DNA of 64,000 bases. Origin: Rhizophagus irregularis (taxonomy: Eukaryota; Glomeromycota; Glomeromycetes; Glomerales; Glomeraceae). A program made the position numbers and the translations under genes. The notes under the pieces were generated by a model. The model saw only the letters and a list, made by a program, of their open reading frames with translations, searched no databases and had not been told where the DNA came from. Positions 47,036 through 59,607 of the stretch are shown one piece after another. The stretch covers positions 1,240,001-1,304,000 of the forward strand of contig NC_089454.1 in NCBI RefSeq assembly GCF_026210795.1, given 5' to 3'. The stretch's first letter is position 1. Each line of letters starts with the position of its first letter.

Positions 47036-48937
47036 ATGAATATGAATAATAATTTTAGTATAAAGGAAAATGGAATAATAATAAATTATAGTGATGCAAC
47101 AAACATAAAAATCAATTATCCAAATGATAAAAAAGTTAAAATATCAAAAGATGGTTCAAAACATATTAAAATTGATCATATTACTATTGATCATTATAAA
47201 ATTCAAACCAAATGGTTAAAGCCACTTGGTATTGCTATCGCAAATTATTTACGACAAAAATACAATACTTTAATTACAGAAGGTAAATAAAAAATATTAC
47301 ATGTTCGGTTAAGATATTATAAATATTATACGTATTTTATATATTTTGATTGATTTTTTTTTTCAATTTTTATATAGATCAAGAACATCTTTTGAATTTT
47401 CCTAGTGGTTACGAATTTTATGATTTTATAACGTATAATGATTCAGAATTAAAAACTAAAGTTCGTACGGATAATTATTTATTCGGTAATTATTAAGATA
47501 TATATATACACACATATAATTTTTTTAACATTAACTTATAAATTGAAAGAATTTTTAATCGAAAATATCTTCTTTATATTTTCTTTTTTTTTTTTTTTAG
47601 GAAAGTATAGATTTCGTTCAACTAACGAATTTACGCCACATTTAATATGGATTATATCAGATAAATCTGAAGATTGTAAATGTTGTTATTGTCCAATGAA
47701 TAGTCGTACTGCAAAAAAGAAAAGAGAATTGGAAAATTCCGCATCTACACCTTTAAATTTTACAAAAAATATTATTAAAAAACAAAAGATAATTAAGTCT
47801 TTTTCGTCATTACTTTCTATTTCCACTTTACCAAATAAATCCTTTCTAAATAATAAATCCTATTTCAACAATAAATCTTTACCAACAATCTCCTTTAATT
47901 CAAATTTTACACCTAATACTTCTTTAACAAAGAATAATTTTTCTTCGCTTACTCCACCTTATAAGGACGAATCATCTTTACAAAAAGTTTCATTTTATTC
48001 ACCAAATAATCCTCAAATATCAAAAATATCTTATTATTCTTTAAATAATAACTCCTCTTCTCAAGTGAAGCAATCAGATTCGCTTGATCAATTATGTAAA
48101 GCACAATATAGAATAAATGAAGTAGTTTGGATTTGCTTATTAAGTGATGATTCAATGGAAACTTTTGAGAATGTCAACAAAGTTATTACAAATCATAATG
48201 CTAGAATTCCTTATTGGCCTGCTCTTATAACAAATTCAACTTATAATAATTCTATTTCAAAATTTGTATATACAGTTAAATTTATTTATATTGTTGTTGA
48301 AGAAATTATTGTATTAGAAGATTATATTTCTCCTTTATCTTTTTCTTTGGTAGACATTACAAATAAGATCCTATCAAAACAAGTTAAAGGTAAGTTATTA
48401 TTAAAATATCATATATTTATTATTTTTATCATTATTATTAATATTATTTATATTACTATAATAGTTATTTGCCATTCTCACTATAGATACCTAGAAGTAA
48501 TTTTATGTATTACTTATTTAAAAAAAACTTATACATTATATTCTCCATCATTTTATGATGCTGAAAAAAATTTATATCACTATAATTCCATTTTAATTGG
48601 AACAGAACAAATTAATTTAGGGGATATTGTTAAACTTATATCAACAACTGATTTATTTATAATTAAAGATATTATAAGTAATTCAAATATGGATAATATA
48701 AGATTTATTGGTTATAATATGTTAGATGATAATAATCAACAACATAATAATTCACAAATATCAATTACTTTAAATCAAATTGGTGGTAAAAATTATACTA
48801 GATTTTCTAGTATACAACATGATGAAATATCAAGACATAAAATTGATATAAATGAAAGGGAAAATTTATTTTCAGTAAAAGCAAATGATTACTTTAAAAG
48901 TATTTTACATAAAGAATTAAATATAGAGATTAACTAA
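47036..48937 (+). CDS. Clr2-type transcriptional silencing protein
   Basis: Exons 47036-47282, 47378-47485, 47601-48389 and 48495-48937 join in phase to 528 residues. Residues about 83-145 carry the Clr2 N-terminal domain pattern: LNFPSGYEFYDF, RTDNYLFG, KYRFRSTNEFTPHLIWI and then DCKCCYC, whose Cys residues probably bind zinc. After a Ser/Asn-rich linker, the segment YRINEVVWICLL with RIPYWPALITN fits the second Clr2 domain. In fission yeast, Clr2 is part of the SHREC complex that silences heterochromatin, so a nuclear chromatin role is expected. Of two acceptors at exon 4, only the later one (before 48495) avoids an immediate stop. The linker is unusually rich in A+T codons. Confidence 0.85.
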
Positions 48938-49012
48938 TTTTTTTTTCTTTCTTTTTTTGTTAAATACTTGTAAAGAGTAATTTTATTATAAAAATAAATA
49001 AAGTTGAATTTA

Positions 49013-51318
49013 TTAAACATCAATATTTAATACAGCCATAACACCTCCTACAAGATGTAAACTTCCAGTAATTAATACTTGAATTTCTCTATTTGTTTGT
49101 TGATAATATTCTATAATCCATTTCACACTTTCTTCAATTGATAAAAATACATGAGTTTCATAATTATCTATTGATGAATTTAATTGGCTCCATGATTCTG
49201 CAAGGTTTTTTTGTAATGTCAATTTTTCATCAATTGTATCTGAATTGCTTTGCAAATCTATAAATAATTGAAGTAAAAAAAATTTCAATATATTCTTTAA
49301 ATTCATCTGTTATAACAAATAAGTATAAATAAAATTATTTTATACCTAGCTTAAATTGATTTGTAATAAAAGTAACATTTGAACAAAATATTGCATGATC
49401 AAATTTAATAAAAGGTTTTGTTGATGTAATTTGCTTTAAGATTTCTACACCATCTCTGCCATGAATACAATTAAATAATAATATTCTTTCAACTAGATCA
49501 TTATCTTTTTCTAATACACTACTTTTAAACCACTCAATGCATGCCTAAAATAAAAGAATGAAAATTTAAAACCCGTTTTTTTCATAATAATAATTAGAAT
49601 AAAAACACACCTGTACACTTTCTGACGTATGAGCTCCATCAAAATACCAGGTTATACTTTGATATTGTGGTAATTTTAATACTTGCGCTCTTCCAGGCCA
49701 ATAAACTTGAACTAATCCTGGAATAAATTCTTTAGGAATTTTTTCGGATAATTTAACAGATTTTTGTTTTTCTAACCATATCCTACACAATTCAATTGCA
49801 AGTGATGCATTTGTAAATTGATGCTTTCCTGCTAATCCTATAAAATAACATTTTTTTTTTAAAAAAAAAGAAAAAAAATTATCTTAATTGTAATTATTTG
49901 ATAATAATTGTTATACCAAGTTTAATTCCGTCCAGTGTTTCTTCATCAAGTGAACTAATTGGAATAAATGGAGCCTATATACAAGAAAAATTTTTTTAGA
50001 AAAAAATTTAAAAACGATAACTAATCCCTTTCTTACATTAATATCAATAGCGCGTTTCTTTAATGTTTCAAAAGCGGAAGTTGGCTGTTCAACCGTAATA
50101 GCCGGAACATTTCTCTAAATGTAATTATAAATGAAACACTAATTTCGTATTTTCATTAAAAACACTTATTCTGTTGTATTTACCTTGAAAATACCACCCT
50201 TATGCCAAGCTATTGCTTCAATTGTATCACCCAAAGTTGTTTGATGATCAATACCCAAAGATGCTACTCCACATACAATTGGTTTTTCAATAATATTTGT
50301 TGAATCATATTCTCCTCCGACTCCAACTTCCATTATAGCTACATCAACCTAGAAGAGAATGAAATAAAAAGAGAAAGTACTTAGAAAGTGCTAGTATTCA
50401 TTATTTAAACAATCTTTATATATAACATACATTTTCGTTCATAAAAACATGGAATGCCATTAAAGTAAGAAATCTAAAATAGTTCGGCTTGGCAGATTGA
50501 CTATTATCTTCCTATATAAGATGGGAATTAAATCTCTATTAATTATATATTGAATATAAATATTTGATTTACCTTTTTATTTGAATCAAATTTATCCCAG
50601 CATTCAAAAAAATATTTCGTAAACTTTTCTTCGCTTAGTTTATTTCCATTCAAACAAATCCTTTCACGTACGGCAATAAGATGGGGCGAAGTATACAAAC
50701 CTTTATGAAAATTAATTATACATTTTATTAATTGTAACAGAAATATCAATTGACAAACCTGTTCGAATCGGAGTTATATTTTCATCTTGTTTATAATGTC
50801 TTAAAATTGACTCAACCAATGCACTAGTTGAACCTTTTCCTTTTGTACCCGTAATATGAATAACATTTAATCGATTAAAGTCACTAGGCTTTTATTAAAG
50901 AATAAAAGTTGGCCGACTCGGAATTAAAATTTCGAAATTTTAAATCACGTGGCTGACAATAAAAAATGATTGATTTTTACATCGTATCCAATTACTCTGC
51001 AAAGTTCTCTAAATTCTGGCAAACTTTTTTCATTCAAACGACCACCTGAAGCACGAATAGCTTGTAATATAGCAGCATTTGTTTGTAGAGAATTTAAACA
51101 TTTTATCGCATCCTTATTATTTATCAAAAAAAAATAATTTTTTTATTTGTAAAAAAAAAAAAATTTACAGAGAAAAAGTACAAATTTACCTCATAAGTAC
51201 GATTGTTGGCTTGCATATCGGCTTTTGAAATTTTAGTAGAATAAAATTTATAAAGTTTTTCTATAAAATTACTAGTATGTTTTCGATAGTTACGACGAAA
51301 GAATGCGAAGTTTTGCAT
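49013..51318 (-). CDS. MET7: Folylpolyglutamate synthase
   Basis: Eleven exons (51318-51190, 51112-50981, 50888-50759, 50700-50573, 50511-50431, 50348-50184, 50114-50037, 49974-49917, 49837-49611, 49544-49346, 49257-49013) join in phase to 523 residues, the usual family length. The N-terminus ([20 protein letters not shown]) looks like a mitochondrial presequence. Motifs seen are the ATP loop [71 protein letters not shown] and [12 protein letters not shown]. The enzyme adds glutamates to tetrahydrofolate with ATP, keeping folates in the cell and suiting them for one-carbon metabolism in cytosol and mitochondrion. The symbol follows the yeast orthologue. Confidence 0.96.
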
Positions 51319-51769
51319 TCCCTTTTCAATAAACAGTGAGAGTTATCAATCAATTTTATGATTTCATGTGATCAAATTTTTTTTTTAAAAGACATTAGGT
51401 TTATTAACCAATCATATAAATGATAGGAAACTAAATTAACTGAATTCATCTCCCTGAATAAATTCAAAAATATATTAATACCAAATTGATTCCTAAATAA
51501 TTTAGCAAATTAATAGTTTAAATTCAGATTTGCTATCTTTTAGAGAACTCTTGTTCTTTATAATAAGTAATATTTATGCAAAAACTGTATTTTTTAATTA
51601 GAAATTATAAGAATCCATGACTTAATTGAAAAATCCCTAATTTAATATTTTAAATGAAAATGTATTGTCAATAATTTAAAGCTTATAATTACAAAACTCA
51701 CAATCGATCCTTTTTTTTATCCAGGAATATTAAATCATTTATAGACTTAATTCTAATTAATTACTTTTA
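51319..51769. other. Spacer between two same-strand genes
   Basis: Promoter of the folylpolyglutamate synthase gene and 3' flank of the NIPA-type gene. Nothing else seen. Confidence 0.4.
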
Positions 51770-53790
51770 TTAGTTTTTATTATTTTCATTATTATTGTTA
51801 TTATTTTTATTAGTCCATTCATCAATTGTTATTTCATCAGTATGTAATAAATCATCAAAACTCCTAGTAAACATTATTGATTCATCTTCGTATATATGAT
51901 CAACTACTCTATGCCTTGGTAAAGGAGTAAAATTGTTAGATGCAGAAGATATTGGTTGAATTGTAACAGTTGATGAATTTATATTCGTTGAAGTTGGTGA
52001 GAAAAGCATTAAATCATAAGTTGTTGCAGCTGTAGCAGGAGATGTGATAGAATGTGTTATTGCTGGTTGCTCTTGTATATAATCATCATCATCTATATTA
52101 ATATGCGGTGTTGTAGGATAATTGTTTATATGATGAGATTCATCTGTATTTTCGAAGTCTCTTAACTTATTTTTCCCTCCTTTTAATAATGACATTCTGA
52201 AAAAACCTGGTTCACTAACCGAAGATTTCTTTGAAATTGAAAAAAATCTTCCATCTCCAAATTTTTTTCCTCTTTCTCCGTTAGATTTATTATTTTCTTT
52301 TCCATTCCCACTTAACATCCCTATATGAGATCCTGTTGAATTATTTGTTCCACTTGTACTAGTTGCATCCCATGATCCCGCACTTAACATATTTTCTTCT
52401 TTCATTCCTTCTTCATCATCAAATTCAGAGTCGATTGAATCCGTGTTAGGTTCTTCTTTTGACGCACTAAGTAATAAAACTCCATAAACTAAACTACCTA
52501 TTCCCAATGTAACCAATAGAAGTGCCCAAGGAGGATACGTTGATATTTCATTTAAATATATCATTGTGTTTACAAGTCCCATTGCTGTTTAAATAACATT
52601 GAAATAAACAATACTAAACAAAAAATATCTCTAAGGATGTTTATGATTAAAAAAAAAAATTTTTACCTGTATAGAAGCCATAAAACATAGGTACAACCAA
52701 AACAGAATCATGAAGTTTCAATGCTGTATTTAAACAATATACCTAAGGCAAAAATATTTTAGTTACATGTAAAAACATGAAAAAGAACCACAGTTATTTA
52801 ACTAACTTGTAATACAGCCGTAAAAGCAAGTCCGATCAAAATGAACCAACTTAAATTATCAGTGAATTGATTATCACCTGCAATAGAAATAGTAAACAAT
52901 TTGACGCTTCGAACATGCGTCACATATTAATAATCATCACTGTTTGAATCAAATTTTTAATTATTTTCTTTCTTATACATACCCACTCTTTGCTAAAAGT
53001 AGAGTCTGGCTTGAAACTAATCCACCTACGCCAGCCATAGTCATACCAATTGCTTTTTTTAATCGGGAGATCTCAATTCCCTTAAAAAAATTATCTCGTC
53101 GTTTCCTATCATTATTTTTTTGAATCCAATAACAATAAAGAGCGATTCCAAATAAAGTAAAGGTGATTATATTGAGGAAGGAAAAGTATACAATGAAAAG
53201 TGGGCGCATCATGAGTGATTTTAATTTTTCCAAAGTGAGATTCTCGTCTAAAGAAAGAAAAAAGATTTATAAATTTTTATAGTAGTTTTTCGGAATAAGT
53301 AAAATCTTCTTACCATTCTGTCCGGCGTTCATTCCTCCAAATATGACGATCCAAATCACACTAAAAATGACAACAAATGTTCCAACAATATCCTTCTTTG
53401 TAATTTCGGTTCCCACTAACATTCTAGCAAATATAAAGTTAAAAATGAGTGAAACCGAGCCAAGAGGAGCAACCCATTGAGCTTTAAGGAAATCTAAACA
53501 GATGTTATTGAAAGAAAAAGAAATTTTAGAATCGAGGAATATAGAAAAAATATATAATTATAAGACTTACTTAGTGCAATGGTACTCCCAATCATTTGAC
53601 TGGCGATATACAAATATAAACCAATATGCCATAATGGTCTTCCACACTCATTCCTTTGTGAAGATGGTGGCCGGTTTGAATTTTTTACGTGATCTAATTT
53701 GAGTAAATTTAGACCAGCAGCATTCATAATTGAAGCTGCAACAGAAACCAAAAATCCGATCAGGAAATTTAATGTTGGCGACTCTGACAT
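51770..53790 (-). CDS. NIPA-type magnesium transporter
   Basis: Six exons (53790-53571, 53493-53314, 53247-52987, 52877-52807, 52742-52667, 52584-51770) join in phase to 540 residues. The first 360 residues hold about nine hydrophobic segments with NIPA-family blocks: NFLIGFLVSVAASIMNAAGL, FLKAQWVAPLGSVSLIFNF, GGLVSSQTLLLAKS, VVPMFYGFYTAMGLVNTMIY and ALLLVTLGIGSLVYGVLLL. The last 170 residues are a Ser/Asn-rich cytosolic tail ending in an Asn run. The donor at 52986 (GTGGGT) is required, because the stronger-looking GTATGT five bases later leads to a stop. NIPA proteins are drug/metabolite-transporter-like carriers linked to Mg2+ uptake. Confidence 0.92.
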
Positions 53791-54627
53791 TTCGACTTAA
53801 TGTTATGAATGAGAAAGGAAATTATCAAACGGAAATGAATGTAGGTTATGATATAAATAATTTGGAGGTGGAAATACGAAAAGAGTGACACAAATCCTTT
53901 AAAGATAAATGAGGCAAAATGCCTCGCGAAGGCTGTTGAAAATAATGTTAAATTTTTAGTACTTGATAAAATTTTTGATTTCTTGGTTACTTGATAAAAA
54001 TTAATTTTACTTAATTTACTTACTTATGAATTTAAGAGAAAATTGATCGGGTACAACGAAACGTATATTTGAACACTTTGTTAAAATAGGCAATGTAACA
54101 AACAAAAATCATTTTTTTAATACAATCAAATTTCTGTGGTGATACGTTATAATACAATTAAACGGTATCAAAAATTTCTATTCTCGACTAACAGCGTATA
54201 TAATTATATGTATTAGCAATATGGAAAACCCAAAAGTACCGTTATTTCGGTCCGGCAAAAACCTGCTTGCAATTTAATTTATTGACAAATAAAGAGATTG
54301 TTACTTTATTTAGCGCAGCAAGTATTTCCGGTTGATGGCTGATTGGAAATTGGAAATGAATTCTTCTTTATATATAAGATCCTTGATTTTTTTCGTGTAT
54401 TAAATTTATTATAATTTTATTAAGAAAAATTACGATCGATGAATAATGTGTTGACTAACTCGTGTCATAATCGTGAATTACAAACACTATTAATTGTTCT
54501 CTCCGTGCTTTTTTCGAATTCAACAATGAGATTTGTGGAACTGATGCGGTAAAATATTGAATTAACATGTTTTTTTTCTATAATTTAAAATCAAAATTTC
54601 CTACTTATGACAGAAAGTTGACTTACA
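53791..54627. other. Intergenic region
   Basis: Promoter of the NIPA-type gene and 3' flank of the Hsk3 gene. No gene recognised. Confidence 0.4.
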
Positions 54628-54944
54628 TCACGAAGCATTATTACGCATGGTACGATTTGCAGCCATAAAACTAACAAAAATACAAAAATAGTAAGTTTTA
54701 TATAATATAAGTTTTATTAATAGTGATGATTTAACCTAAGTTCTTACATAGCGCCATGAGCTAAACCAAATCTTTGAATATTTTTTAATTGTTCTACCGT
54801 AAGTTTTATATTTTCTTCCAATTTCGCCATATTTTGCTGTAACCTAGTTAATTGATTATTTAAAGAATTATAATGTTGCAATTGTTGTAATGGAGGTTGT
54901 AATTTTGGAGGTTTTTTAAAAGCGCTGTTGTTGTTGGTGTCCAT
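54628..54944 (-). CDS. HSK3: DASH complex subunit Hsk3
   Basis: Exons 54944-54748 and 54670-54628 join in phase 2 to 79 residues. After a proline-rich start, LQHYNSLNNQLTRLQQNMAK begins a helix that runs on to LKNIQRFGLAHGAIFMAANR. The spaced Leu pattern and the final LG/HGA-FMAA block match the small Hsk3 family. Hsk3 is a subunit of the DASH (Dam1) ring that couples kinetochores to microtubules. The size fits the family. An upstream in-frame ATG at 54983 would add 13 basic residues; the second Met was chosen because the first stretch has no family match. Confidence 0.85.
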
Positions 54945-55580
54945 GGTTCGAACGCGAAAAGTTGTGAAAAGACGCGAAATCAAGTAGATGTTCCATATAA
55001 AGCTTAGACGTCATCTAGTTACGGTCACATGCATATCCCTTTATCAATCTATCTAGGGTTTGTAATTCTTTCATATAAGAGTTTTGAATTTATTAAACGT
55101 TACTGAATTATGATTTGATGTTTCGTTTTTCAAAACCTTCGATCAAATTACATACCGTTGAGTCCAAACTGCCTCTTTATTCTATCTCAGTGAGGTGTTT
55201 GGAATTAAGTGTTTGTTACATTATTTATTCCTAAATAAAAAAAATTATTTTGAAAAAAAATGAAAATATTCATTGTCAAATAATCCCTTCACATTACTTA
55301 TATTAGTTATACACTAATTTATTAAATATTTATCAAATTTAGTTCGATCCAAAGGATCTTGATAAGGAATCTTTACGAAAATAAACTAATCGTAGATATA
55401 CCAAAAAAATAATAAAAAAAACAATTCTATACTTTCAGAGTACAAATCAATCCATTATGATTTATTTAACCTTATTAATTAATAAAAAAAAATAATGATT
55501 AATAATTATACTGACGATTTATTTAAGCTGTTGACATAAAATTAATACTTACACTGAATAAATACTCTCAAAAACTCATT
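54945..55580. other. Spacer between Hsk3 and the succinyltransferase gene
   Basis: Promoter region of the Hsk3 gene and 3' flank of the next gene. Nothing else seen. Confidence 0.4.
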
Positions 55581-57848
55581 TCAAATACTTAATAACAAAC
55601 GACGAGGATCTTCAATCTGCTCCTTAATGGTTTTCAAAAAAATAACAGCTTCACGCCCATCGATTAAGCGATGATCATAAGTTAAAGCAACGTACATCAT
55701 TGGACGAATTTCCACCTATTTAAGAATAAAATATATTTCGAGATAAATATAGGATGAATTATTATATAAAAACTTTTTAAATACCTTTCCGTTTACCGCA
55801 ACAGGGCGTTCTTTTGTAGCATGCATTCCCAATATCGCACTTTGTGGCATGTTAATAATAGGAGTACCGTATAACGATCCATATACTCCACCGTTTGAAA
55901 TAGTGAAAGTACCTCCAGCCATATCTTCAATAGTAATTTTCCCATCCCGAGCCTGAAATTTGAATTATCGATTAGTAAGTTTATTAATGCTTAAATAACA
56001 TGCGACACAAAAAATGATTGAATTCCATTACCTTCTTACCCAATTCCGCGATTGCATTTTCGATCTCAATAAAAGACAACAGGTGAGCGTTTCGAACAAC
56101 GGGAGTAACAAGACCTTTTGGTGTAGCGACTGCAACGCTCATATCAACATAATCTCTGTAAACAATTGTATCTCCACCGTCAGGGCCTTCGATAGAAGCG
56201 TTGACTATTGGAATTTCTTGAAGTGCAAAAACAGACGCTTTGACGAATGCGGACATAAATCCAAGCTTAACACCGTGTTTTTGCATGATTGAATCTTTAT
56301 AAGTGTTACGGAGATCAATAATGTTGCTAAATCAAATATTTAAAAGTGTTTAGTTAAAATTTTCATTAATAAAAATCCAATACAAAACATTTTCAACCTC
56401 ATATCAATTTCATTAAAAGTAGTCAAAGATGCAGCTGTATTCTGTGACTCTTTCAATCTTTCGGCAATACGTAGACGCATCCTATTCATTTTTACCTAAA
56501 AAAACAAATATTATAAAAGGAAAACTCATCGATTACATTCGTAATGATATAACACTCACATGACGGTCTTCGCGATCACCGTACAAGGTTGTAGCGGATT
56601 TAGAATCTATAGATAATAATTATTGAATAATAATATGTTGAAGATAATTAGATAATTGCGACTTTTTTTTTCAAAGTCAGAGAATTCGTTACCAGTCTTT
56701 GGTGGTGAGGGAGAGGGTATCTTTTCTTGTTCTTTAAGTTCTTTTTTTCGTTCTTTTGACTCTTCCTTTTTAGGTTCTTCCTTTTTAGGTTCTTCCTTTT
56801 CTTCTTTTAGTTCTTCCTTTTTAGGTTCTTCCTTTTCCACTTTTGGTTCTTCCTTTTCCACTTTTGGTTCTTCCTTAGCTTCTTCCTTTGTAGTTTCTGT
56901 TTCTGTCATTATTTAACCAAGGTTACGTGATCAAGTAATGTAAATCAAACATGAAATACTTACATACCTTCTGCTGGAGTTCCACCTGTTTCAATTTTAA
57001 AAAGATCTTGGTCTACGGACACAGTATCATCTTCCTTTGCATATAATTCGACTATCGTGCCGGTATACGGAGAATTAACAGGAGCATCAACCTGCAACAC
57101 AGTTATGAAAATTAGGATCGTAGTATAAGTTACTTAAAATGAATTTGATCATACCTTATCGGTTTCAATTGTCGCAACTTCCTCATCTTGCTGAACAAAA
57201 TCGCCAACCTCTATTCAGTAAAAATTTGGTCAGAAAATTATTAGTACCGTAACGGAGAAAAAATTCACCAGAAATAATATTACTTTTATTCCATCTCGAA
57301 AGGGTGCCTTCTGTAATTGATTCGGCTAAAGCAGGAACTTTAACTACCTTACTAGCTATTATTTCATTTTTTTTAAAAAAAAAAATTCTAATTAACTCCG
57401 CTCAAATAATCAAAGAACTCAAAAGATACGAAATATTCACCATATTCTCGAACCTGTATCTGCTTAGCAAATAATTTTGGCAATGAAATATTTCTGAATG
57501 ATAAATAACCTGAGAATCAGAGCGCGCAAACCATTCCATATCGCATTAAAACATTTAAATCAACATTTCCCCAATCACAAATAACAGATTTTGGTTCGTT
57601 TCCAATTTATTTCAATTATTTGGTAACTGGGACAAGGAGTTGTTGATATTGATTTATAAAGATGCCAACCTTGTGATTTTTGAATCATTAATAAAAGACC
57701 CGTTGACATTGTGGAAAATTCGTCGTTGCATTAAAAGCGAATTTCGGACAACAACAGGAGTTGTGTTTGATACCAGCTTGGAACTATAACGCAAAGAATG
57801 CATGGCTGAAATGCTAAATACTACCCTCCGTATGACTGCTAAGTGCAT
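55581..57848 (-). CDS. KGD2: Dihydrolipoamide succinyltransferase, E2 of 2-oxoglutarate dehydrogenase
   Basis: Eleven exons (57848-57670, 57493-57441, 57355-57284, 57210-57155, 57091-56968, 56902-56693, 56606-56560, 56495-56398, 56326-56032, 55952-55785, 55715-55581) join in phase to 478 residues. A basic mitochondrial presequence ([20 protein letters not shown]) leads to one lipoyl domain ([20 protein letters not shown]; lipoylated Lys in IETDKVD). A long linker of EEPK-type repeats follows, then the catalytic domain with [36 protein letters not shown] and the active-site DHRLIDG. As is typical of this E2, no separate peripheral-subunit-binding domain is seen. The enzyme transfers succinyl groups to CoA in the TCA cycle. 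Exon 2 must use the acceptor before 57493 to keep phase. Confidence 0.96.
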
Positions 57849-58640
57849 TTTAAAGTTTCCCTATCTTGACGCGTTAAAAATCCGAAGAAAAAATTCGAAT
57901 TGTTGTCCACTAAAAGTCCGATCTATAAATATGAGTAAAGTAATTAATCACGTGATATAGATAGGGGCAAAAATTTAAAATTTCCGATCGCTATTCCTTT
58001 CTGGTTTGATTCCAATAATAACTAAAGATAGAATAAATGCATCTACACTACTACACAAGAAACCTCGTTTACTATTTTCGCTGTTACAAATGACTAATTT
58101 TCAGTTTTTATATAGTTTTATACCTAGATAAGGATTCCGGGCAAATTTACGGTAGCGGTATTAGGTATCCGACCCCTCATATTTTTAGAAATTAGAAATT
58201 ACACAATTGAAAATTTTCGAGATTAAAGTATAAGATCTTGATCATCTGTATAATTATAGGTTCATATAATGTTGATCAGAATTAGATGATCAGCAAATTT
58301 TAATGAAATTATCATTATAACAGTCAGTGTGCATGTCGGTTGTGTAACATTTTTAATTAAGAGATCTGCATGCTGCATATTATAGTAAAAAAACTGTAAA
58401 CTTTTATATGATAAAATTTATTATTCATGATATTTAATATAATATTATTTTTCATTTAAAAGAATTTTAATATCAAAGTTTACATAAATTTCAATTTATT
58501 GATATAGAGAGTAGAGACTTATGAAATTACTTTTAAAAAAAAAACTTCTTTATATTACAGTAATTAAAAAATATTTTCAGAAAAAATTGAAGATTTTAAT
58601 ACATCCTTTAGAGGCGTGCTAGGACCCGAACAATATATAT
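57849..58640. other. Intergenic region
   Basis: Promoter of the succinyltransferase gene. No coding exon or repeat family recognised. Confidence 0.4.
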
Positions 58641-58789
58641 ATAGGTCAGATGAAATTTTTAAAATTTATTAAGATCAATAAGCAAACTATTTTCAATGCT
58701 GCTAAGCAAACTCTTATTATGACTTTAAATTTTTTCATGCTACTAAGCAATTTATTTTGTGACTTACTAAAAAAAATTTTTAATTTTTC

Positions 58790-59450
58790 ATTTATGATCA
58801 TTACTTTATTAATCATATTAATAATACTATTTTTAACAGTATCACGATTAAAATAATTAAAAATATTTCGTGCTACTCCTGTTAATGTTAACGAACTATC
58901 ACCAATTATTAACCCATTTGATTTAATATGATATATAATATTTTGAGCAATGATGAGTAAATAGCGTATAACTTTCCACAGTTTGACTTGCAAAAATATT
59001 GAGATGAATTGGTAAATAAATTTGCAATGAAATATAGGATAAATCTTCAATTTGAGTGACTGCATTTTGGCTATAACAATGGTTACCATAACCTTCATAA
59101 TACATTGCTATTACCTTGCCAATACAAATTTTTGTTCCATATAGTACAATTACATAATCATTTTGCTGCAATGGAAAATCTTGAGTAATATTTGCTGACT
59201 CAATACACATAACTGCATTAAATAATAAATTATTAATAAATTATATAAATTTAATATATTATGTTTAAAATATATTATACTTACTTTTACTTGCAACTTT
59301 ACCAATGCGTTTCTATTTTGATAATTCATTTTGTTGTAAATTTGCAAGATTAGCTGTCATTGTTTTCCAATTTTCTTTCTATCGCTTTTCACGTTGTTTT
59401 ATAAATCGCATTTCAGAATTATCATTATTTGTAAAATGTGAAATTATATG
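58790..59450 (-). pseudogene. Broken fragment divergent to the SAP/DDE-like element
   Basis: On the minus strand, blocks that look coding are spread over more than one frame: SHFTNNDNSEMRFIKQREKR (about 59440-59380), a helical piece (about 59340-59282), then an open segment with ITQDFPLQQNDYVIVLYGTK, ICIGKVIAMYYEGYGNH and EDLSYISLQIYLPIHLNIF (about 59205-58950). A last block, NGLIIGDSSLTLTGVARNIF, falls in another frame (about 58925-58850). The frame changes and an in-frame stop show it is not functional. The family is not recognised; the middle block resembles a small beta-barrel domain. It may be a second gene or a neighbour caught by the element beside it. Confidence 0.5.
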
Positions 59451-59607
59451 ACTAGCCTTATTTGGATTAATTCGTGATTTGCCGATCACAGGATGTTGAT
59501 CATATATGCAAGTAATAATCAAGGCGGGGATAATCAATATATTTGAACGAGTATACTTGTAACAATCTGACAACGCGTTATTAAATATTATAACAAACTG
59601 TTTAAAC

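Noticed and set aside
56656-56916. Ser/Phe-rich plus-strand frame
   Set aside because: It is the antisense of the EEPK-repeat exon of the succinyltransferase gene.
58650-58856. Hydrophobic plus-strand frame
   Set aside because: It is an A+T-rich translation opposite the broken minus-strand fragment, with no family features.
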